DNA from: Diadophis punctatus similis
Lineage: Eukaryota > Chordata > Lepidosauria > Squamata > Dipsadidae
Length of the DNA: 64,000 bases
Direction of reading: 5' to 3'
Assembly: GCA_023053685.1 (NCBI GenBank)
Contig: JALIGW010000002.1
Location: 170,467,430 to 170,531,429 of the forward strand
In this document: in pieces, positions 37,746 through 50,480 of the stretch
Layout of the letters: every line of letters starts with the position of its first letter
Position numbering within the stretch: the first letter of the stretch is position 1
Program-made: the position numbers and the translations under genes
Notes under the pieces: generated by a model
Database searches by the model: none
The model's input: only the letters and a program-made list of their open reading frames with translations
Told to the model about the DNA's origin: nothing

Positions 37746-38310
37746 ATATTTGAATAGACAGAAATATCTTGTGTTAACTGCAATCCCTGATAGTATTTTG
37801 TATGGAATCAGATGTTACTCTTTGTAAGGCTCATTTTCTTATAACTGGATTGTCTTGTTTCTCCACTCATTACTTCTCTTTGTTATATAGATACTTCTGC
37901 TACTGCTTTGTATGTGCCTTAAAATCACAGATTGATTTATTATGTATCATCAAATTGTCTTCAACTCCTAGTGTCCACATAGATCGAATTTCTCCACCTG
38001 TTCTCTCAAGTCTCCCATCAGCATTGCCACTGTAATTAAATCCATCCACCTTTCTGCTGGTTGTCCTCTTCCTTTTCCTTTCACTTTTCCCAGCATTGGA
38101 GCCTTTTTTCTGAAATCACAGATAAGTCTATTATTTGCAAATTCCGCTACCACATACTTCAGTCATCCCTTGATTTGCAGTTAAATGTGGGGATTCTGCC
38201 TTAGTTCTACTTACAGTAGTTTGGTTTTGTTAGAATGATTTAAACATCCTGTCCACCAGAGGTTGATGCAATCAGGAGGGGGGGTGAGAATGCATTTATT
38301 TATTCTACTT

Positions 38311-38447
38311 TAGGGCTGTCAAACTTATGGCCCGCAGGCCGGATGCGTCATACCCTGCCCACGCCCACACCTGGTTTGGCGAAGGGGGGGTGGAAATCAC
38401 GATACATCACGTGACGCCGCCATGACGATGCAAGTTTGACACCCCTG
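38311..38447. mobile_element. hAT-type MITE (CAGGGGTGTCAAAC family)
   Basis: The left end TAGGGCTGTCAAACTTATGG and right end AAGTTTGACACCCCTG form a terminal inverted repeat. The flanks TTCTACTT (38,303-38,310) and TTGTACTT (38,448-38,455) match 7 of 8. The CpG-rich interior has CACGTGACG. This is a 137-bp non-autonomous element. Confidence 0.85.
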
Positions 38448-38455
38448 TTGTACTT

Positions 38456-40037
38456 CATACCCTCTGTTCCTGTATTTGTTTTCATAAACCAGAGGTCCTG
38501 AAGGAAGGTTAAAGACTGCTTAATGTTAATGTGATGTTGACCAAAACATATGAATCAATAAAACAGTTGAAAATGTGTTCATTATTAATTTAATAGAAAC
38601 ATGGTTTGATATAAAGGTCTATGTGAACCAAAGCCATTTTGATTCATGTTCTTTATAGCTGCTGGCAAAACCTGGGTTTGAGCCAAAGGCTTACTCCCAC
38701 ATCCCAATATTATTTTTCAGATATTTTGTTTTAGCTGTTGGAGCCACTTAATTGTTTTTTACCTCAGGGGGCAATTCATGCCTGTCTGCTTAGGACTGGT
38801 AAAAAGTTTAACTATTCCTGACACTGAAACTGTCTGCAATTCCCGTAATAATTTACTAAAAAAGCTTGCAACTTACTATATTCAATTTAGGAATCCAATA
38901 AAGACAGACAACATTAACTTAACATGATTAAGTTGAGTTCAGGACTTGCATGATAGCTAACTCTGTTGCACAATTAAATCCACAAATAACAATGGGACCT
39001 AATTCTGAATATGTATGTATGCATTTGCACTGTTAAGCTGCAGTCCTCTAAACGTTTAATTGACAGCGTGTCCACGTGAGCTTCATATATAATCCAACTC
39101 ACATGTGTTGGATCAAGTTGTTGATCTGTTTCAAAACCAGCACTGAAAATTATAATCATGCAGATTAGATTTCAAAATTGAACTTAACTGTTTTCTTTCT
39201 TTAACCAGTAGCATTCACAAATGATATATTTGTGACCTGGTTCACACTATGATAATCATCTGATATATTTGGCTTTGGCTCAGCATAATGTATTACACCC
39301 ATAATAACTATCCATTATCTGCACTATACCTTAACATTAAACCATTGTTTTTTTAAAAAAAAAAAGTCTTAATGATGCATAGGAACCAGAAGCCCAGGTA
39401 ATCAATCTTTTGTCTGATTAATACATTCCACAATCAGATAGTCTCCGTATGTCTTAGAATACACCCCCAGAATTCTGTGCTAGAATTTCCTACCAGATTA
39501 GTAAAAGGTGGATTTATTTTTCCAGACTAACTACATTATTAATAATAAATAAACACTTCCTAACTTTGCGATCATTGCTGGCAGAAGAGCTCTTTTGCCA
39601 AGTTTTCAAACATTCTGCCAGTCTGGGATTTTAATTGCAAATACCCTACTGCCAGCTCCCTTCTTATGATAGTTACTGGCAAATTAAAACATTGGATTAG
39701 ATGTGATGGGTGGATTTTAGTAGAGACATTAATTTTCCATTTTCCATGCAGTGTATGTATTTATATTAAGGCAGTTCATCTACCATGATGTTTCTTATTT
39801 TCTCCTTTCTGCTAATGATCTGTGATCAAGAACTATCACTCAAATTGTCCTTGATTAAACTTAGCTATGTCTTGAGGTTTCTGGTCTAACATTCCCAATT
39901 TCACACCAAATAAAATGTACTAAGAGCTAAAATAGCCTCCTAGAGTAACCCCATGGCAAGATAGATGACAAATAAATTTAACAAATAAAAAATAGATTAC
40001 ATCCATTCCGTTTCCTTGCTAGTTTCACCTGTTGCCC

Positions 40038-40038
<1 letters not shown>
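38456..40038. other. Intronic unique sequence
   Basis: AT-rich single-copy sequence with no recognised feature. Confidence 0.4.
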
Positions 40039-40110
<72 letters not shown>

Positions 40111-40125
40111 TGTGTGTGTGTGTGT
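40039..40125. repeat. (AT)n-(GT)n microsatellite
   Basis: A short AT run passes into about 36 GT units with one interruption (GTGGTG near 40,103). Confidence 0.97.
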
Positions 40126-41369
40126 CAAACATGTATAGAATAGTAGTAGTTTGTATACGCATAAGTAAAAAGTAACGATAAAAGAGGACAATAGGACAGT
40201 AGGACAGGGACGGTAGGCACAGTGGTGCACTTATGCACGCCCCTTATAGACTAAATAATAGATTATTATTTAGATTAGATCATTATTCTTAATGAGTTTA
40301 CTTCAAGATTCTCCTTTTGCAATCTTTCAGAGAAAATTCCAGGAGTTTTACAAGCCAAATTCATCCAGCATCTGGACTTATCCTGTATTAAGCATGCTGA
40401 GGCCTCCAAGCTCATTAATAAACATAATATCTTAATTGTAGACTGATAGAGGGACAGGAGCACTGAAAACTTTTGGCATTCAATATAGGCACCATGGTCC
40501 CAGCATTTGACTCCTGCCAGGTCAGCAATGCTAGATGTGTTCCTTTGGGGGAGAAGGGCACAATGTAAGAAGTTCTTGATTTCTGTTTTGTCCAATGTGC
40601 AAACTTTATTTCAGAGAAATAGCAAGGCAGTTTTAGGATTTTGTGCTGGAATAGGTGACTTTAGATATTTTAGTTCAACTTCTATAATTTCTGACATCTA
40701 GCTATACTAATGCCACTGATAAAGGTTATAGTGCCATAAGGCCATTTACACTGCCAATCCTCCTTTATAGTGCTAGCAAAAGAAAACCGAGGGAGATATT
40801 CCTCAACTTATTTTTGCAAATTGGGTTTATTAGAATCTCAACACCACATGTATTGTCAAAAGTACAGTACAGTTGTACTGTAAAATTGGAATGGGTCATC
40901 TCCATCATGATCAAATATGAGGCTGATAGGATAAAATGTTGTTGTTTGTGGTTCAGGATATCATAAAAAATACTTTTCCAGTTCACTTCTATTATCTTCA
41001 TAGAATTGTATCAGGTGGTTTAGTTGGTAAAATAATAATTTAACTTGAGGTGATTTTTTCAACAGAAATGCTTATTGAAGAACTGTCTGAATTCTACAAA
41101 ATGAACAAGGGACAAAGTATGTCTTTATTGTCTCAAAGCACACCCATCTCATAACTCACATATGAATGCCAATTTTTTTGGTTCCGAGTTTCCGTGCATG
41201 GTGGTTTTACAGGTTCTTGGTTTTTTGCATTTCCTTTTCTCTAGAAAGTTTATCTTCACATTTGTTCCTGTTTCCACATCAACCTTATTCTTGCTCCTTC
41301 AGACTTGAATGTGGGGAACTACTTTATTCCAATTCAGATCATGGTCCTCCTTTGGTTTAATACTTTTAG
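40126..41369. other. Intronic unique sequence
   Basis: No gene or repeat recognised. The open frame at 40,275-40,595 (minus) has no family resemblance that I can see. Confidence 0.4.
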
Positions 41370-41640
41370 AAAATATTACTTCACAGAAAGAGTAGTGAAA
41401 GCCTGGAACCAGCTTCCAGCAGAGGTAGTGGGTCAATCATCAGTAACTGAGTGTAAACATACTTGAGCTAAACACATGTCTATCATCCAACAAAACTCAA
41501 ATTAAAATAAAATAGTTAATAAAATATTAAAAACTTTTTTAAAATTTTAAAAAAATCTCCAAGGGCAGACTCAATGGACCATTAGGTCTTTTTCTGCAGT
41601 CAATTTTCTGTTTCTGTGTTTCTAATATGATTTGTCCTGA
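41370..41640 (+). mobile_element. CR1-like LINE 3' end, degraded
   Basis: AAAGAGTAGTGAAAGCCTGG, AACCAGCTTCCAGCAGAGGT and, after an AT-rich insertion, the terminal segment CAATGGACCATTAGGTCTTT / TTCTGTTTCTGTGTTTCT resemble the 3'UTR and last codons of a CR1 subfamily different from the copies at 22,966 and 28,677. It has no open frame. Confidence 0.6.
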
Positions 41641-43681
41641 CTGCCAAGAACTCACCAGAAGTTCTCGCTGGCATTTCTGTACCAGACTTTGAATCCAGGA
41701 AGTTCTGCATGCTTTGGCACTAACCTACCGTCATGTGGCTCAGATCTGCATTATGCTTTGATCTCTCAGCTGTTCTCAATGGCCAAGCATCACAGTTTCT
41801 TACCTTGACTTTGCCCCTGAATCTGCAAGCAGCCCTCGGGGTAAGGTAAAGAAAGGTCTTGCCCAATCATAGATTGGTCTCCCTTCTCATAAGAAAAGTT
41901 ATCCTCATATAGCCTAATCAAATGTTTCTGAAATATTACATCCATTCCTCTTAGGGGTTTTTTCTATCCTTATTTATTTAATATTACATCAATTTATATA
42001 GTTACCCATCTCACATTGTGACTCTGGGTGGAAAACACAAGAATTCATCCCGTTAGTTTGAACTATAATATCCTATGCAGGCACAAATCGTAGGCTTGCT
42101 TAAGTAGTAAAGAGAGCTGATGGACATCTTGATATTCCATGAAACCCCATGGGCATCTAATGACTAGGGATGTCTGCTTTTAACCACAAAATGGACATGT
42201 GAGCGGGGGCAATAAGCTCCACTATGACCCAAATTTGTTTTTTATTTTTCAGTACTAGAAAGGAAAGTTTAAAGATCAACGAAGATTTTCTTTTGCAAAG
42301 ATTAGAACACGGACATGAGAATCAAGTTCCTTTTGCTCTTAACACTGCCACTTTGCTTTTTCAATTGATTTTTAAAAAGGGGGCACTATTGCTTTTCCAG
42401 ACTACCTTTCCCAACCTGGTGAACTTCATGGATGTTCACCTGGATTACAATTTGGAACCTGAGAATTTTAGGTATTAGTAGTCTAAATATGTCTGGAGAC
42501 TTAGCAACGAGTTGCTGCACCCATAATAATGAGAGGTGCAGGCTGGTTCAAAATTGTAACTGTTTAATGCTGAAAGGCTTGCTTGGGGACAGATGGGGGT
42601 GATCGAAGCTTCATAAAAATGCCACAGTAGGTAAGGTGGGAAGGTTTTTGCAACCACCCTTAGGAAGTTGTTCCTAGTCTTTACGCAATCAGTGCAGACA
42701 CCGATTCAATCATATTTCCCCTTGCTTTAAAACAATAGAAGACACACAGTTCCATTGCAAAGAAAGGACCGTTTTAATTCATACTTGTTCTAAATATCAA
42801 AGGCCATGTTGTTGAAAATGTTGTGCCACCCTTCCGTTTTGTAGCAAAACACCTCATTGCTTCCGGTAGATTTTTGGGAAACTATGCATTGTGTATTTTT
42901 ACAGCGTACTATCTCTATATGAGAATCTTTGCACTGCAATGTTTTGGCTAAAAAATTTGACTTCAGTTGTTCATTAGATCTATCTGTACATGCATCAAGC
43001 TCCTATTTAGCTGCCAGAAGGTCACAGGAAGTATGCACACAGCTACAGTAAGATCAAAGCTCCAGTATGCTGCACAAGTGCTTATAGCAACAGCTGAGAA
43101 AAGTTCATATTTTCCTCCAGTGAAATCAGTTGTGCATTATCTATGGAAGGACTATAACAACAACAACAACAACAACAGAAAATGATTGCTTGGTAGCAAT
43201 TGTCACATATATATGTGTGTGTGCTTCTGCATCTGGTTTACTAAGAATATTTTATATAAACTGTCTGTGTGTATATGTGCTGTTTTAAGATTCTTGCTCT
43301 GACCAAAGTACCTGTTAACAGATTTTTTTAAAAAAATACCAAGAGAAAGATACAGTCGGTGATAACAATATACCAAAAGCAGTTTGAGGTAAACTGTCAT
43401 ATAACAGTATTAACCACAATCACACCTGGTTTGCCAAGAAAAAAAAACCAGTCTGTAGACAGTTAACAATTAAGGACCATTATGATGCTTAATAGGGTCT
43501 GTCTATTTATAACAAGAATGTCAACTAGCAATTGTGCATACAGTATGTCCATATGCAGCCAGACAGAGCATTAGACCTAGAGCACAGCTTTAATTTAATT
43601 CAGTTGTCATTCCTTTTTTCCACTGAAAATAAGAAAAGAACTTGTCCTTTTCCAGCTAGGCCAGAGTCACTTTAGCAACAA
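41641..43681. other. Intronic unique sequence
   Basis: Single-copy sequence with a short (ACA)n at 43,157-43,176. No gene recognised. Confidence 0.4.
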
Positions 43682-45050
43682 ATAGTCATTGAATAGAATA
43701 GAATTCTTTATTGGCCAAGTGTGATTGGATACACAAGGAATTTGTCTTTGGTGCATAAGCTCTCAGTGTACATAAAAGAAACGATACATTTGTCAAGAAT
43801 GGTTGTCATAGGGTTCAAGTAAGCAATCAGGAAACAATCAATATTAATATAAATCATAAGGATACAAGCAACAAGTTACAGTCATAAGTGGGAGGAGATG
43901 GGTGATAGGAACGATGAGAAGACTAATAGTAATATTAATTATTTAATGCAGTCTTAGTGAATAGTTTGACAGTGTTGAGGGAATTATTTGTTTAACAGAG
44001 TGATGGCATTCGGGAAAAAACTGTTCTTGTGTCTAGTTGTCTTGGTGTGCAGTGCTCTATAGTGTCGTTTTGAGGGTAGGAGTTGAAACAATTTATGTCC
44101 AGGATGCGAGGGATCAGTAAATATTTTCACGGCCCTCTTTTTGACTCATTCAGTATACAGGTCCTCAATGAAAGGCAGGTTGGCAGCAATTTTTTTTTCT
44201 GCAATTCTGATTATCCTCTGAAGTCTGTGTCTGTCTTGTTGGGTTGCAGAACCAAACCAGACAGTTATAGAGGTGCAGATGACAGACTCAATAATTCCTC
44301 TGTAGAACTGTATCAGCAGCTCCTTGGGCAGTTTGAGCTTCCTGAGTTGGCGCAGAAAGAACATTCTTTGTTGTGCTTTTTTGATGACGTTTTTGATGTT
44401 AGGTGACCATTTTAGGTCTTGAGATATGATAGAACCTAGAAATTTGAAGGTCTCTACTGTTGATACTGTGTTGTCTAGTATTGTAAGAGGTGGTAGAATG
44501 GAAGGGTTTCTCCTAAAGTCTACCACCATTTCTACGGTTTTGAGTGTGTTCAGTTCCAGATTGTTCTGGTTGCACCATGAGGCTAGTTGTTCAACCTCCC
44601 GTCTGTATGCAGTTTCATCGTTGTTTCGAATGAGACCAATCACTGTTGTATCATCTGCAAACTTCAGTAGTTTAACAGATGGATCATTAGAGATGCAGTC
44701 ATTGGTTTATAGAGAGAAGAGGTGAGAGTACACAGCCTTGGGAGGGCCCTGTGCTAATTGTACAGGTATCTGATGTGATTTTGCCTAGCTTCACCTGCTG
44801 CTTCCTGTCTGTTAGGAAGCTTGTAATCCACTTACAAGTATGTTCAAGTACTGCTAGCTGATTTAGTTTAGTTAAAAGAATGTCCAGTATGATGGTATTG
44901 AATGCTGAACTAAAGTCTACAAAGAGGACCCTTGCGTAGGTCTTTGCAGATTCAAGATGTTGTAAGATTTAATGCAGAGCCATATTAACAGCATCATCAG
45001 TTGATCTATTTGCTCGGTATGCAAATTGCAGGGGGTCTAACAGTGGATCC
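43682..45050 (-). mobile_element. L2-like non-LTR retrotransposon, RT-end part (antisense)
   Basis: The 3' end, in reverse, is at 43,682 with GAATAGAATAGAATTC simple tail units. An open frame at 44,146-44,643 (minus, 165 codons) reads RREVEQLASWCNQNNLELN, KTVEMVVDFRRNPS, ETFKFLGSIISQDLKWS, KKAQQRMFFLRQLRKLKLP and RIIRIAEKKIAANLPFIEDL. This is the thumb and C-terminal region typical of vertebrate L2/Rex-type CR1-superfamily LINE proteins. Stretches on both sides hold further parts of the protein and the 3'UTR but are frameshifted. The catalytic YADD-type box appears as FADDTTVIGLIRN-like sequence across a frame break near 44,640-44,700. It is non-autonomous. Confidence 0.75.
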
Positions 45051-45053
45051 GTG

Positions 45054-45195
45054 CAGGGGTGGGTTCCACTTACCTTCACCACCGGTTCGCATTGTGACAT
45101 TTCTCGCACGGGCGCACTTGCTCCACTCGCTCGCGCGCGCATCCCCTTGTGCAATTTGCCTTCCGTGCATTCTCAGTAGCAGCTGCTCATGGTAA
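45054..45195. mobile_element. hAT-type MITE fragment within L2-like LINE
   Basis: Begins CAGGGGTGGGTTCCACTTAC, the left terminus of the family at 46,743, then CACCGGTTCGC and a CpG-rich core with CGCGCGCGC. The right terminus was not found, so the end is approximate. Confidence 0.65.
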
Positions 45196-45490
45196 GGACC
45201 GATAAGAATCTTTTAGTGTTGTGTAGCAGTGGTCTAAAGTATTCTTGCCTCTGGTGGGACAATTGACATGCTGAAAATATTTTTGGAAGCTCTTTCCATA
45301 AGTCACCTTTGTTAAAATCACCTAGAATAATGGCCAGTGAATCTTGTAGATACAGTTTTACCAAAGTGATGCTCCATCTAATTCACAGAGCTTAATAATG
45401 ATGTTCCTTGAGATGATCCTAGTACTGTTTTATGGTTTGACAAACTATCACTTGTTCCCCTCTTTTTCCGCCTGTCTCCATACAGACAAC
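45173..45490 (-). mobile_element. L2-like LINE endonuclease-region fragment (antisense)
   Basis: The minus-strand frame at 45,173-45,364 includes LAIILGDFNKGDLWKELPKI, the GDFN box of LINE apurinic-type endonucleases followed by the L2/Rex-like 'LPKFxQ' segment. It is the upstream part of the same element as 43,682-45,050. The whole region between the endonuclease and the distal RT is deleted, and the MITE fragment lies at the junction. Confidence 0.65.
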
Positions 45491-45495
45491 CTGTA

Positions 45496-45898
45496 CAGGC
45501 AGTCCTTTACTTACAACCATTTGTTTAGTGACAATTCAGAGTTACAAGGACACTGAAAAAAGTGACTTACAACCGCTTTCAGCACTTATGACTGAGGTAG
45601 CATCTCCATGCCATGTGATCCAAATTCAGGCGCTTGGCAACTGGCATATATTTATGATAGTTGCCCTGTCCCGAAGTCACGTGATCACCATTTGTAACTT
45701 TCCAAGCTGGCTTCCGACAAGCAAAGTCAATGGGAGAAGCCAGATTCGCATAACGACCGCGTGATCCACTTAACAACTGCAGTGACTTGCTTCACAACTG
45801 GGGCAAAAAAAAAAAAGATTGTAAAATGGAGCGTAACTCCCTTAACTGTCTTGCTTAACAATGGAAATTTTGAGCTTGAGTAAGTCAAGGACTAGCTG
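45496..45898 (-). mobile_element. Tigger/pogo-like element, TA-flanked
   Basis: Ends CAGGCAGTCCTTTACTTACA and AAGTCAAGGACTAGCTG, flanked by TA at 45,494 and 45,899. The interior contains GTGATCACCATTTG, GGCTTCCGACAAGCAAAGTC and TTAACAACTGCAGTGA, the reverse of the 11,024 copy. No open reading frame for a transposase is present. Confidence 0.75.
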
Positions 45899-46734
45899 TA
45901 ATAGTGTCCATGTCACTTTAATAATCTGTTATTAGCATCAGTCATTTATATCCCATACTTCTACATCAAAAAATACATTCAGAATGATTGACAGAAAAAC
46001 AGAAAAAACAATCTACCAAAGAAACTAAACAAAAACCAAGCTATGGAATAAACAAGAAAAAGAAATAGCTAAAGAATATATCAACTTAACATCCAGCAAC
46101 TGAAAGAAGCTGTGCTTGACACAGTAGCATGGAGAGCCCTTCCCTATAAAGAGTTGGACATGACTGAATGGTTAAAACCTCAACATATCAATTAAAATTG
46201 AGGTATATTAGGAAGGAGTTTAATTTTAAAACAACATTTTGTACAAAATCCTAGCTTTGGAATGGCACAAGAATGCCCATTAAACATCTGATAAATCCTC
46301 TTCCTGTAGTGCGGCCGATTAGATGGAATTTAACTTTTCTCTCCCCCCAAAAGGTTTTCTTTTTTATATCATTCAGCTTACAGAAAAGCCCAAATAACAA
46401 AAATTCTAATTCCACCCAGGATAATTAGACAGTTTGGTTTAGCCCCTAGATAATTTCTGATTTCCTGGTTAGACTCAGGACATTCAAATTATGTCCTTGA
46501 CTGAGCAAAGTGCTGTCAATCTCCCTGAAGTAGTTGGCTTTCATGAAAGATAAATTCTCCAAAGAAAGAAGTAATCTACCTATGAACTTACAAATAGGAA
46601 GGCCAGATAACTGTGCTTAACCCATCCTCTCTGTGATGAACAGGGGATGGAACCCCAGAAGCTTATCCAAGGAGATAATTTTATCTTTCTTTAAAATCTG
46701 CTTAAAATTGGGGCATGGGGATACCAGGCAAACG
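45899..46734. other. Intronic unique sequence
   Basis: A short SINE-like fragment may sit at 46,115-46,180 (AGAGTTGGACATGACTGAAT). The rest is unique. Confidence 0.35.
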
Positions 46735-46742
46735 TCTCTTAT

Positions 46743-47089
46743 CAAGGGTGGGTTCTAACTTACATCGCTGCCGGTTTGCTTTCTCCCACACCGCATAGCT
46801 GCACCTCACGCGTGCGCGCGTGCGCAGTGCCAAAAAAATTGAAAAATCCAAAATAAAAGCCAAAAACAAGATGGTGATGCATGTGCAGGGCCAGAAACTC
46901 AGCTTCTGCGCATGTGCCAAAGAAAAAAACCCCAGAAAAAAATCCCCCCCCCCAAATTAAAAATAAATAAATAAAAAGATGGTGGCACCCATGGACCGGC
47001 ACCAACTGAACCGGTTCCGTGACATCATCATGACATCACCAACAGTTTGCTACCGGTTCGGGTGAACCGGTCCGAACCAGGCACCTCTG
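46743..47089. mobile_element. hAT-type MITE, perfect 8-bp TSD
   Basis: The left end is CAAGGGTGGGTTCTAACTTAC and the right end GGTCCGAACCAGGCACCTCTG. The flanks TCTCTTAT (46,735-46,742) and TCTCTTAT (47,090-47,097) are identical. The interior is the reverse-orientation counterpart of 32,590-32,972 (GTGCGCGCGTGCGCAGTGCC, then AACCGGTTCCGTGACATCAT). Confidence 0.9.
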
Positions 47090-47410
47090 TCTCTTATATA
47101 AGAAAGCCTAGTAATATAGTCCATTTTGATTATGGGGCTTTGAGTTAACCCAGATTTAAGATGAACAAGATAAAATATTTTCCCTTTATCATTCATTTGT
47201 ATATTACACTCCCAAGGCCAGTTGTGTATCTTCCTTGGTAAAGTGCTACGTGAGAGTGATTTCTCAGCTCCCATACTTAAAACATAGAAGCTCTTGAAAT
47301 TTGAGTTGGTGCCTAGGTGGTACTGAAGGATGATCTCAAAAAGCATGTCTAGAAAGGTGGGGTGAACAGAAACAAAGCTATGACACCAAGCTCAGTTACT
47401 ATGCCTGGAT

Positions 47411-47763
47411 CAGTGGTGGGTTCCTACCGGTGTGGTCCAGTGCATAGCTCCGGTAGGAAGCGACAGATTGTGCAATTTGCGCGCGACCGCTTCGGTGCCG
47501 TCTTTGCCGGTTCATCACGTGCATCGCCATCTTTTTAAAAGAATTTTGGGCCTTTTTTGCTTCTGCGCATGCGCAGAAGCAAAATCTCGCCAAAAACTCA
47601 TGCACACACACGTCCCCTCGCAAGATTTCAGTGAGATTTTGCTTCCATGCATGCGCAGAAGCAAAAGCACGCGAGGGGGCACGCATAGCGAGCGTGCGCA
47701 TGCACAAAACGTGGAGATGTGCGCGCAGCGCACCGGTATTGGAAAGTGAGCAACCCGCTCCTA
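47411..47763. mobile_element. hAT-type MITE, perfect 8-bp TSD
   Basis: The left end is CAGTGGTGGGTTCCTACCGG and the right end (AGTGAGCAACCCGCTCCTA) is mutated. The flanks GCCTGGAT (47,403-47,410 and 47,764-47,771) are identical. It carries a perfect TGCGCATGCGCA (47,564-47,575) and a second GCATGCGCAG (47,649-47,658) in a GC-rich core. It lies 322 bp from the MITE at 46,743-47,089. Confidence 0.88.
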
Positions 47764-47771
47764 GCCTGGAT

Positions 47772-48801
47772 GGTCTATTTCCAAACCCAATGAAAAAGGC
47801 TGACTATCTCCTATTTTGTAATGACCCAAACAGCTTCAGGCTTGCCTTTTATAATTTGGCAAGTCAATCTTTTGAAGCTGATAGGTGGTTATGTTAGACA
47901 GGAACTTTTGTTGTGGTTCCTAACTTTTGGTCCTTCTTTCTTAACAAATTCATTTTTCTTTTTCTTTTTTTCCTTAAAGGCCAGTAAAAGCCAATAATGG
48001 TTTCTATTTTAGGAGGCTCTGTATTTTCCAGGTATTCAGACAACGGTGACAAAAATTCCCAAACAGTATGCCTATCACATACGTTGGCTGGGAATTCTGG
48101 GAAGTGGAGTCCCAATATATTTGGAGAATTCCAATTTGATTAACATACTGTCTTCATGTTCTATTTGTCAAAACTGTTTCTACAGTATTAGTGACTAGTG
48201 ATTATTATACACTGCTAGAGGTCAGGGAATCAAAAAAGCAGCCTAGACCTAAACAAAATAAACAGGAAATGCCTTTTCTCAGCTGTTAGTGAAAAGTCTT
48301 TTGTGAAATATCAAGTGAGGGTTAAAATGCACTTCAGGAAATGTTTAACATTGACCATTTCCCATATTGGTTAGGATGTGCAGTTTTCTCAAGGCTTCAT
48401 GCTGCATTCTGTGATACTGGTTACTTTGTGTATTACATGCACGTATCTATTCCTATTGCTACTATTCTATAATCAGTCATTCAGATTTAAAATACATTAA
48501 AAATTTGATCTTCTGTACTTTGCCATAACTAAATTAGGCATAGGAGATGTATAATATTAAGACAGAAACTGGCATCTTGACATGGCTATCAAATTGTGTC
48601 CTTGCTACACTTTGCTTCTCTTGATTTTAACTGTTAGCATACAGTACTTACATTTAGATGCAATGAATTCAGATACTCAACCTGGCAAAGCTTCAGCTTT
48701 ATGTTTTTAAATTTGCAGATAGGCCTTTCATGCTGCAAGTTAGCTCGTTCTCCTTTTCTGTGGTGAAGGTCCTTGATAATAAATGGGAAGGAACTTGATG
48801 A

Positions 48802-48804
<3 letters not shown>
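47772..48804. other. Intronic unique sequence
   Basis: Contains a short fragment of the palindromic hAT MITE family near 48,081-48,112 (GCTGGGAATTCTGGGAAGTG). Otherwise unique. Confidence 0.4.

Positions 48805-48863
<59 letters not shown>
48805..48863. repeat. (GT)n microsatellite
   Basis: About 29 GT units. Reverse frames encode only His-Thr repeats. Confidence 0.97.
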
Positions 48864-48865
<2 letters not shown>

Positions 48866-50009
48866 GGGTGAAGCCAACAGCAGCAGAAGAATTGCTCATG
48901 AATAGTAGCAGTGTTTAAAGCCATGTTGTTGCTTCTGCAGTTAAAACTATTTGAGAGTTATCAAGAACATAGATGAGCTCCCATAAATGTTAGTGCAGGT
49001 AGAGCTGATGAGGAAATCAGTTGATCAGGCAAATCAGTTGATCCATTCCAAAAGTGTGGTGAAGCTACCAAGAACACCTCCTCCAGCCAACCTGACTTTG
49101 CAAGGAGGCACTGTTCCTTGGCCAGTTGTGCAATATAGTACCATTACTTTCTCCATTGAACATCCTTTCCTTCAACGACTGGGCAGATTGGAAATTATAT
49201 TTTAATACAGTGTCCTGGTTATAGAAGCCATCTCTAGGCAGATTTGGCAGGCACCGGTCTTTTTATCATTGAAACAACAAAGTCTCCTTCTCATAATTAT
49301 TATTCTCGGGGGAGGGGGGTTATGAGTGGCTACCAGGTAGAGGATTTTTTTGTTTTTTTTATCACCAACTTTTCTGGCTTTATATGCTATAAGATTTTGC
49401 ACTGCATTTACTTCTGCTTTTTTTTTAAAAAAAGAATTGTTTTATATGCTTTATCATTGTTAGGTCTTCAGTTACGACCATTCATTCAGCAACCAATCAA
49501 AGTTACAATGATGCTGAACAATGGGTGCTTTCAACCGGTCCTCAAAAGTTGAGGCTGTTACCATGTACCTATAGTTATGTAATGTTAGTTTATAATATTA
49601 GTTTCCCATATTTCTTTTCTACTTCATTGACCATGAAACCCAATAAAAATAATTCTGCCTCTCGTATATTTCTAACACGTACCTTATTGAAAGCATAATG
49701 GTCGCTATCAATCAAGACTTAACAGTGTCAGGCACTGTTCTGGTTTTAGAGCAATTAAAACCTTTTGTTTTTAATTTCACATCATTTTTACTGCGTAGTA
49801 GTAGAAATTGGTTATAAACTGTTTTATGAACTTTGTTTTGATAAACAATATATACAGAAACTTCCATCGCTTATAAGAAGCTTTCTACTTCTTAGTGACT
49901 TTTAACAATCCTGGTTTTTCCCCAAAGAACCTTGGAACTGGACTAATGAATAATTATGACATTGGAGAATTCTTGTCCCAACCCCCTTCTTCACATAGTA
50001 TACAGTAGC
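48864..50009. other. Intronic unique sequence with a Tigger-like fragment
   Basis: The part at about 49,462-49,560 (TTAGGTCTTCAGTTACGACC ... AACCGGTCCTCAAAAGTTGAGG) looks like a short, diverged relative of the Tigger-like elements. The rest is unique. Confidence 0.35.
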
Positions 50010-50430
50010 TCCTAGGCCCATGATGGCGAACCTATGGCACGCGTGCCACAGGTGGCACGCGGAGCCATATCTGCCGGCACTTGAGCTGTTGCCCTAGCTC
50101 AGCTCCAGTGCACATGTGCGCCACGGCCAGCTGATTTTCGGCTCACGTGGAGGCTCTGGGAGGGTGTTTTTGGCCTCCGGGGAAGTGGGGGAGGGCGTTT
50201 TCACCCTCCCCAGGCTCCAAGAAAGTCTCTGGAGCCTGGGGAGGGTGAAAATGGGCCTACTGGGCCCACCGGAAGTCAGGAAACAGGCCATTTCCGGCCT
50301 CCGGAGGGCTTCCGGGGGGGTGAGTGAGGCTGTTTTTTTTTGTTTTTTTATTCAAAAAGTTTTATTAGTACAAAATTACATAAATGGTAGCTAAATATTA
50401 AATATAAAGTACAAGCATTTTTATTTTTTT

Positions 50431-50480
50431 CTCCCCCCTAGCCCACCCCCTTCCCTCCCCGCCTCCCCCCGGACTTCCCA
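50431..50480 (-). other. G-rich polypurine tract in L1-like 3'UTR
   Basis: Read on the minus strand this is a run of several G-blocks (GGGGGGAGGCGGGGAGGGAA, then GGGGGTGGGC and GGGGGG) that could fold as a G-quadruplex. L1 3'UTRs characteristically carry such a tract, so its position about 100 nt from the tail supports L1 descent. Confidence 0.75.
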
